Assembly: GCA_947502505.1 (NCBI GenBank)
Contig: CANNAE010000006.1
Location: 124,001 to 188,000 of the forward strand
Reading direction: 5' to 3'
Length of the DNA stretch: 64,000 nucleotides
Source of the DNA: an uncultured Planococcus sp.
GTDB taxonomy: Bacteria; Bacillota; Bacilli; Bacillales_A; Planococcaceae
Shown: one piece after another, positions 58,907 through 64,000 of the stretch
Numbering within the stretch: the stretch's first letter is position 1
Layout of the letters: each line of letters begins with the position of its first letter
Translations under genes and position numbers: made by a program
Notes under the pieces: model-generated
What the model was told of the DNA's origin: nothing
The model's input: only the letters and a program-made list of their open reading frames with translations
Database searches by the model: none

Positions 58907-60487
58907 TCACACCTCCACTCCATTTTTCTCATACATGACTTCGCCTGCGACAACCGTCATTTCCACTTCGGCGTCTAGCAATTGTTCATCTGGCCCTTCG
59001 AACAAATCCCGGTCGAAAACGGTGAAATCCGCATCGAACCCTTCTTTGATCAAGCCGCGGCGGTGCTCCATATAGATGGCTTGCGCGCTGCCGTATGTGT
59101 ACAGGCGAATCGCTTCGAAGCGGCTGAGCTTTTGGTCGGGCAAATAGCCTTCATGCGTTTCTTCAGGGCGTCTGCGTGCCACTGCCGCAAATAATCCTTG
59201 GCGCGGGTCGACTTCTTCAATCGGTGCATCGGAACCGCCAGCGCAAATGACGCCTTCATCCAATAGCGTCTTCCAGGCATAGGATAAAGCTAGCCGGTCG
59301 TCACCCAGGCGCTCCACTACCCAAGGGAAATCGGATGGCACAAAGCTCGGCTGCAGGTCGAGTGCCACATCAAGCCGTTTCAAGCGTTCGAGCAAGTCCT
59401 CTCTCAGCACCATCGCGTGGATAAGGCGGTCCCGCTTGCCTTCAGGCGTCGGATGGGATTCGATGGCATCGACCGCTTTTTCCATGGCAAAGTCGCCGAT
59501 GACGTGGATAGCGACCGCTTCGCCATGCTTTCTTGCGACGGACACGAGGCGTTTTAATTCTTCGTCTGAATGGATCGCCACGCCGCTCGTCGATGGATCG
59601 TCCGTGTATGGGCGGCTAAGCAGCGCCGTTCTTCCGCCGATCGAACCGTCAGCGAATAACTTCATCGGGCCCGGATCGATGAACGGTTCCAGATAATCAG
59701 CGTTTTCCATCATTTCCTCGAAAGCCACATGGGCGCGCAGCAAATGAGCGCGGAATTTCGTTTCCTTGCCGATGACATTATGGAAAGCTTGCAGCGGCCG
59801 TGAATAATGGCCGTAATATCCCATATCTTCTGTATGGCCCCCAGTCAATCCGAGCTTGAGCGAATCGTCGACTGATGTTTTCAGCGCTTTCGTCAAATAC
59901 TCGACACTCACTTCCGGCACGACGCCAGCTACTAGATCTTGTGCGGCATCGAGCAGGTAGCCTGTCGGTTCGCCGTTTGTATCGCGGACAATGACGCCGC
60001 CTTCTGGATCTTCGGTGTCTTTTGTGATGCCTGCCAGCTCAAGAGCGCGTGAATTGGCCAGGATCGCATGACGGCAAACGCGCTTCAACATCATCGGCGA
60101 TTCGCAGATGGCGTCGAGTTCGCTGCGGTGGAAAATTTTCCGGTCCGGGAAATTGTTTTCATTCCATCCTTCGCCGATAAACCATTCATCGCCTGTATGG
60201 CCTTCGGTCGATTGGATCAATTGTTGTTTCATATCGTCTGAACTGTCGATTTTCGACAAATCGACACGCATCAGCTTTTCTCCGTGCTGGATCAGATGCA
60301 GGTGGCTATCGACAAGCCCTGGATACATGGTGCGGCCGGCCAAATCGATCTCCTTATCGGCCAGTCGATGCAATTCTTCGTATGAACCTGTTTTTTCTAT
60401 GCGGTCATCAGAGACGAGCACTGCTTCTACCGTGTCGCCTTCTGTTTCCATCGTGTAAATCTGTCCCCCGTAAATAAGCACCTTCAT
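58907..60487 (-). CDS. amidohydrolase family protein (YtcJ-like)
   Basis: A 526-residue metal-dependent hydrolase of the composite-domain amidohydrolase type. HxH metal ligand in YPGLVDSHLHLIQHG, LGLTGGHTEDMG, LFADGSIGGRTALLSRPY, the later His ligands in VAIHVIGDFAMEKAV and IHAMVL, and the Asp in AGGSDAPIEEVDPRQG, all as in YtcJ-like proteins. Substrate unknown. AAAAGGAG precedes the start. First gene of a three-gene run with yueD and the 66-residue protein. Confidence 0.88.
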   Translation of the reverse strand: MKVLIYGGQIYTMETEGDTVEAVLVSDDRIEKTGSYEELHRLADKEIDLAGRTMYPGLVDSHLHLIQHGEKLMRVDLSKIDSSDDMKQQLIQSTEGHTGDEWFIGEGWNENNFPDRKIFHRSELDAICESPMMLKRVCRHAILANSRALELAGITKDTEDPEGGVIVRDTNGEPTGYLLDAAQDLVAGVVPEVSVEYLTKALKTSVDDSLKLGLTGGHTEDMGYYGHYSRPLQAFHNVIGKETKFRAHLLRAHVAFEEMMENADYLEPFIDPGPMKLFADGSIGGRTALLSRPYTDDPSTSGVAIHSDEELKRLVSVARKHGEAVAIHVIGDFAMEKAVDAIESHPTPEGKRDRLIHAMVLREDLLERLKRLDVALDLQPSFVPSDFPWVVERLGDDRLALSYAWKTLLDEGVICAGGSDAPIEEVDPRQGLFAAVARRRPEETHEGYLPDQKLSRFEAIRLYTYGSAQAIYMEHRRGLIKEGFDADFTVFDRDLFEGPDEQLLDAEVEMTVVAGEVMYEKNGVEV

Positions 60488-60608
60488 CTAAAACCACTCC
60501 TTTTCTCTTTGTTCATCATAAATATATTTTTCAGTGCATTCAATAAGTTTGGCTGGAAACGGCTAAATTTTTCTGCGCACGCCCGCAGATACACGCTTCG
60601 CCCATTTA

Positions 60609-60617
60609 TGATATACT
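60609..60617 (+). promoter_or_regulatory. extended -10 promoter of the CNNM/CorC gene
   Basis: TGATATACT (TGn plus TATACT at 60612-60617) lies 37 bases before the start; it is the same hexamer arrangement as at 29826-29834. Confidence 0.55.
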
Positions 60618-60654
60618 ATGCACAACTTTAGAAAGCTGAGGTGAGCTCCCGGAC

Positions 60655-61968
60655 ATGGGGGACGAATTGGACAGTATATTTTATCTTTATATCACAACCG
60701 CAAGTATTCTTTTATTTTTTACGGCTTTTTTTGTTGGAGCGGAATTCTCCATCATCCGGGTGCGCTTATCGCGCATTGAACAAGCTTTATCGGAAGGGCG
60801 CAAAAACGCCAATTGGCTGGAAAAAATCAGCAATAATCTCGACTATTATTTATCGGTTTCACGCTTCGGCATCGCAGTCACGGCAATCGGCCTTGGCTGG
60901 CTCTCGAAAAACATCGCGGAACTGCCTGCAGTTCGAGCTGTAACGGACAATGCCGGGTCGGCTGCGGCTGGCCCCATCGCTTATATCGCGGTGCTTGTGC
61001 TGGTCTTTATCGTCCGTGCGATCATCGGGGAACTGGCACCGAAAGCTTTGGCCGCACAATATGCAGAACGCGCAGCATTCCGCCTCGCTCCTGCCTTAAG
61101 CCTTGCCGGCAGCTTGTTCGCCCCTGTACTTTGGCTGCTCAATGCGGCGGCCCGACTCGTCTTGCGGCCGCTGGGCATACGGACTTTGCAGCCGGAATAT
61201 GGCCATTCCGAAGAAGACTTGAAGCATTTGATGCATGAAAGTTACCAGAGCGGCGAGATCAACCAGAATGAATTGGCGTATATGCAGAACATCTTTTCGT
61301 TCGATGAGCGGCTGGCAAAAGACATCATGCTGCCGAGAACGCAGATGATCACCATTTCACTGGAGATGGACCACGACGAATTAATGGAAATTATTGAAGA
61401 ACATCAATATACACGCTATCCCGTCACCGAAGACGGCGACAAAGACGCCATCATCGGCTTCGTCAATATTAAGGAATTATTGACGAGCTATACGACAGCC
61501 GGGGATCTCTCCAAAAGCTTGACGATCCATGACTTGCCGTTCGTCCATGACCAGGCGCCCATACAGGATGTCTTGCTGCGCATGCAAAGCCAGCATGTCC
61601 ATATGGCAATCGTCGTCGATGAGTACGGCGGCACTGCCGGCGTCATCACGATGGAAGACATTTTAGAGGAAATTGTCGGTGAAATCCGCGACGAATTCGA
61701 CCACGATGAAACCGATGACATCAAACGCGTGGATCATCATAATTTCCTCGTCAACGGCCGCGTACTGCTGTCGGAACTCGAAGCCCGCTTCCCGATCGAA
61801 TTCGAGGAAAGCGAAGACATCGATACCGTCGGCGGCTGGGTCCAGATGATGGATACCGATATCGCAGAAGGCGGCGTCATCGATTTGACCGATTTCCGCT
61901 TTATCGTGCGCGAGATGGAAAACCACCAAATCATTACTGTCCAATTGAACAAAAAAGCCAAAGCATAA
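60655..61968 (+). CDS. CNNM/HlyC-CorC family membrane protein with CBS pair
   Basis: A 437-residue protein: an N-terminal DUF21/CNNM membrane domain with about four segments ([20 protein letters not shown] is the first, [12 protein letters not shown] in the conserved region), then a CBS-domain pair (about 200-340, beginning [14 protein letters not shown]) and a C-terminal CorC_HlyC ligand-binding domain. Members transport or regulate magnesium, cobalt or other divalent cations. GAGG lies about 12 bases upstream, a little far. Monocistronic, ending at a long terminator. Confidence 0.9.
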   Translation: MGDELDSIFYLYITTASILLFFTAFFVGAEFSIIRVRLSRIEQALSEGRKNANWLEKISNNLDYYLSVSRFGIAVTAIGLGWLSKNIAELPAVRAVTDNAGSAAAGPIAYIAVLVLVFIVRAIIGELAPKALAAQYAERAAFRLAPALSLAGSLFAPVLWLLNAAARLVLRPLGIRTLQPEYGHSEEDLKHLMHESYQSGEINQNELAYMQNIFSFDERLAKDIMLPRTQMITISLEMDHDELMEIIEEHQYTRYPVTEDGDKDAIIGFVNIKELLTSYTTAGDLSKSLTIHDLPFVHDQAPIQDVLLRMQSQHVHMAIVVDEYGGTAGVITMEDILEEIVGEIRDEFDHDETDDIKRVDHHNFLVNGRVLLSELEARFPIEFEESEDIDTVGGWVQMMDTDIAEGGVIDLTDFRFIVREMENHQIITVQLNKKAKA

Positions 61969-62026
61969 AAAGAGAGCTGTCCGACAAAGTCATTTTTCCT
62001 GACTTTTAGGACAGCTCTCTTTCTTT
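61967..62026 (+). terminator. long two-stage terminator after the CNNM gene
   Basis: The outer stem AGAGAGCTGTCC (from 61971) pairs with 62009-62020 and an inner stem AAAGTCA/TGACTTT closes the loop. A T-rich tract follows. Confidence 0.85.
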
Positions 62027-62175
62027 ATTAAATATGCAATTCCAGTGGACTTGGCCGGAACAATGCGCGTCGAACTGGATGCTAAAACTTCCAATCCGCC
62101 GCTTCAAGTACAGTAATAGCCAGCCCACAGCTTTTAAAAACGAGAGGGCGAAGATAATCTCATCTGCTCGCTTGT

Positions 62176-62655
62176 TTATCGTAGCGGGCCAAGATCTCTG
62201 CCCATCAAATCGGCTGAGACCGGCTCGCGCTTCAATTCCCGCGACCAGACCGATAATTGGCCTATGTGGTGGATTTCATGTGCGATAATATGGCGCATCA
62301 CTTCACCCCACCGGTCCCTATATTCGCTACCGTCTTTATCGGCAGAAACGAGCACACGGTCTTCCATGCTGCTGTCCCAATTGGCGACAAACTCCTCGAC
62401 TTCCGCCTTGAACCGCGCATCCAGTTCGCGTATTTTCTCAAGGCTATTATAGTCAGCGAAAGTTCCTTTGAAATCCGCTTTTCCTTGCAATACCCGAATC
62501 CAGCTCCACTCCACATCGAGGATATGGAACAGCGTCTCGAGAATACCGCCGATGCCGCCTGTGCGTTTCTTGAGCAACTCTTCTTCGCTGACCTCTTCGC
62601 ACCATTGATACCATTCTTCTCTGACTAGCCAATTATAGTGAAATAATGTTTTCAT
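62176..62655 (-). CDS. DinB family protein
   Basis: A 159-residue DinB-fold four-helix protein with a metal-binding His triad: one His near residue 44 (ETLFHILDVEW) and two in HEIHHIGQLSVW. DinB-like proteins include bacillithiol S-transferases; the role here is unknown. The 149 bases after its stop (62027-62175) have no terminator and no clear gene, only a short frame on the other strand (see rejected items). Same-strand neighbour of the sulfurtransferase. Confidence 0.85.
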   Translation of the reverse strand: MKTLFHYNWLVREEWYQWCEEVSEEELLKKRTGGIGGILETLFHILDVEWSWIRVLQGKADFKGTFADYNSLEKIRELDARFKAEVEEFVANWDSSMEDRVLVSADKDGSEYRDRWGEVMRHIIAHEIHHIGQLSVWSRELKREPVSADLMGRDLGPLR

Positions 62656-62682
62656 GGGCGGCCTCCGATTGCGGCTGATTGC

Positions 62683-63615
62683 TTATTTTTTATCTTCTAA
62701 CAACGATTTCTCGTATTCGAATTTCTTCATCAGCATCTCGCCGGTATAGCCTTCTTCAATCAATTTCGCCAACACTGCTTTCGTCTGGTCATCAGCCGCT
62801 TCCGGATGTTCGTCGCGGTCAAACTCCACGACGCTGTCCTCATCGGAAATCCAGTCGGAATAGCTGCCGACATACAACTTCAAGCCTTCATACTGTTTTT
62901 CCGCAAGCATGGCGTATAATGCCGCCGCCGTGACGCCGCTGCCGCAATAGACGACAGCCGGTTCTTTTGGCTGGAGCAAGCTGCCGAACTCTTCATCGGT
63001 GCGGAATGCTCCATTCGACACTAATTGCGACCAATCGTAATTGCGCGCACCTGGTATTCTGCCGGCGACCGCATCGATCGGTTCATTTGTTCCCGCATAG
63101 CGTTCAGCTGAACGGGCATCGAGCAAAACGCCCAATTCTTTACCGTCGACGATTTGCTGTACGTCGCTGCGTGTCGCAAGCAACTGATCGTTAAATTCCG
63201 GCACCACCGATGAAGCCGTATAGGAAGGGGCTTCAGCCGAAGTGGCAATGCCCTGCTGTTTCAATTCCTCAAAACCGACACGGCTAATAGAGACGCGTTC
63301 AAAGCCTGCATAAGTAAGCAGCCACCAAGCCCGCGCAGCATAAGGAGATCCCCCTTGGTCATAGACGACGATGGAATCGGCCAATTCCAAGCCAGCCGCT
63401 TGGAACAACTGCGTGAGCTGCTCCTTGCTTGGCATCGGATGGCGGCCTTTTCCAGACGCCATATCGGATAAATCGTTCTCCAGATCCCAATGGACCGCAC
63501 CTTCCACATGTTCCGCCGCAAAAATTTCTTTGCCCCAGCCGGAATCCTTCAAGTCAAAACGCGCATCGATCCAACGAATATTTTCTGTATCTATCGTTTC
63601 AATAAAAACAGTCAT
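62683..63615 (-). CDS. sulfurtransferase with two rhodanese domains
   Basis: A 310-residue thiosulfate/3-mercaptopyruvate sulfurtransferase. Domain 1 (about 1-130) is inactive as usual; domain 2 carries the catalytic Cys in VVYCGSGVTAAAL, a CGSGVTA loop typical of mercaptopyruvate sulfurtransferases. A C-terminal extension of about 35 residues (TKAVLAKLIEEGYTGEMLMK and on) is longer than usual. AGGGG overlaps the end of the upstream gene. 27 bases before the DinB gene. Confidence 0.9.
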   Translation of the reverse strand: MTVFIETIDTENIRWIDARFDLKDSGWGKEIFAAEHVEGAVHWDLENDLSDMASGKGRHPMPSKEQLTQLFQAAGLELADSIVVYDQGGSPYAARAWWLLTYAGFERVSISRVGFEELKQQGIATSAEAPSYTASSVVPEFNDQLLATRSDVQQIVDGKELGVLLDARSAERYAGTNEPIDAVAGRIPGARNYDWSQLVSNGAFRTDEEFGSLLQPKEPAVVYCGSGVTAAALYAMLAEKQYEGLKLYVGSYSDWISDEDSVVEFDRDEHPEAADDQTKAVLAKLIEEGYTGEMLMKKFEYEKSLLEDKK

Positions 63616-63616
63616 G

Positions 63617-64000
63617 TTATCCCCTGCCTTCCATTAATTTTTCGTGCAATTGTTTCCATTGTGCCAAAATCTCGCTTTGCTGCAGCAAGCTACGCTCGGA
63701 TTCGATCTGCTCGATCGCCTGGCGCAAGAGATGCTGGCGCAGCCCTTCCGCTTCCTGTTCGATCCAGAACTCGGCCCATTCGGTTAATTCGGCTTTTTCC
63801 TGCTCCAAATAACGGCCGGCGTCCGGTTCCATCATTCCTTGCAAGGCGTCACGCATCGCTTCTTTTTCGTTTTTCTCGAAAAAGCTCTTATTGTTTTTGT
63901 AATACGATTTAGCCGTGGAGTAATCGGCCCCTTCAAACGGCTGGCCCGCTTCAAGGAGCTGTGCTTCTTTCACTTCATATGGAAGGAACGAAAACTCCGA
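63617..64000 (-). CDS. C-terminal part of an unknown protein, cut by the window edge
   Basis: The frame is open from the right edge (SEFSFLPYEV...) and ends at TAA just before the sulfurtransferase start, so the 5' part of the gene lies outside the window; the GTG at 63973 is unlikely to be the real start. The visible 127 residues are helical and acidic (SYYKNNKSFFEKNEKEAMRD, QEKAELTEWAEFWIEQEA). I do not recognise the family. Confidence 0.7.
   Translation of the reverse strand, partial: SEFSFLPYEVKEAQLLEAGQPFEGADYSTAKSYYKNNKSFFEKNEKEAMRDALQGMMEPDAGRYLEQEKAELTEWAEFWIEQEAEGLRQHLLRQAIEQIESERSLLQQSEILAQWKQLHEKLMEGRG

Noticed and set aside
62027..62175. Short plus-strand frame (FIKYAIPVDLAGTMRVELD...) between the CNNM terminator and DinB
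   Set aside because: It reads like a protein tail and may be a gene remnant, but there is no start signal, it is only about 30 codons and no family is recognisable, so no feature is claimed.
1..64000. tRNA, rRNA, CRISPR array, intact transposase or prophage genes
   Set aside because: None could be recognised anywhere in the window; the only mobile-type sequences are the non-coding elements described.

Overview
The window looks like chromosomal DNA of a low-to-medium G+C Firmicute of the Planococcaceae type (Planococcus or a close relative). This is inferred from strong AGGAGG-type ribosome binding sites, protein sequences close to Bacillus but distinct from it, roughly half G+C by eye, and long blocks of genes in Bacillus subtilis 'yp' order (ypjP-thyA-dfrA-ypkP, ypmR-ypmS-msrA-msrB, ypgQ-ypgR, ypdP-ypdQ). 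I saw no rRNA, tRNA, CRISPR array, prophage or intact insertion sequence.

Layout. 1-3.7 kb: an edge fragment, citrate synthase citZ and the pseudokinase AMPylator selO. 3.7-7.4 kb: a TPP riboswitch and the ykoFEDC thiamine-precursor ECF transporter operon. 7.4-17.9 kb: a short Spo0M-like protein, an AI-2E-type permease, an LCP cell-wall enzyme, msrA, an MFS exporter, a ykpA-type ABC-F protein, two cold-shock-domain genes (one with a long hairpin leader, one with a SigB-like promoter) and the xpaC-yaaN pair behind an excellent SigW-type promoter. 17.9-25.9 kb: a MoxR/VWA pair, a DedA protein and the 2-oxoglutarate dehydrogenase genes odhAB. 26-34 kb: a PAS-GGDEF cyclase, dapF, an orphan murG, a MATE pump, a COG0523 GTPase and a CtpA-type protease. 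34-41.3 kb: deoD and a contiguous minus-strand block from ypjP/thyA/dfrA to msrA/msrB/yozE. 41.4-47.3 kb: a 25-residue membrane peptide, a methyltransferase, bacilliredoxin, cvfC, an ABC-F protein and an HD hydrolase. 47.4-51.2 kb: a cold-shock gene and a two-gene operon pairing an ATP-grasp ligase with a 654-residue protein that has a papain-like Gln/Cys...His...Asn arrangement. 51.3-64 kb: a preQ1 riboswitch with a queuosine-precursor transporter, an RNase H-like protein, small membrane proteins, a PQQ-type sugar dehydrogenase lipoprotein, and metabolic and stress genes.

The most unusual structure is a family of about 240-bp non-coding elements. Two near-identical copies (53154-53392 and 54683-54922) and one decayed, inverted copy (41521-41640) each sit between two copies of the local intrinsic terminator. 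The duplicated terminator is perfect and locus-specific in the first two (38 bp and 31 bp) and slightly diverged in the third. All three lie between convergent genes, so after insertion each gene keeps its own terminator. This looks like a terminator-targeting MITE whose target-site duplication is the whole hairpin.

Second in interest is the ATP-grasp plus putative papain-fold operon, with its own promoter and no function that I can assign. Central metabolism (citZ, odhAB, each with a cre-like site), thiamine and queuosine salvage, oxidative repair (two MsrA, MsrB, bacilliredoxin) and envelope maintenance (LCP, CtpA, LD-carboxypeptidase, MurG) make up the rest of the window.
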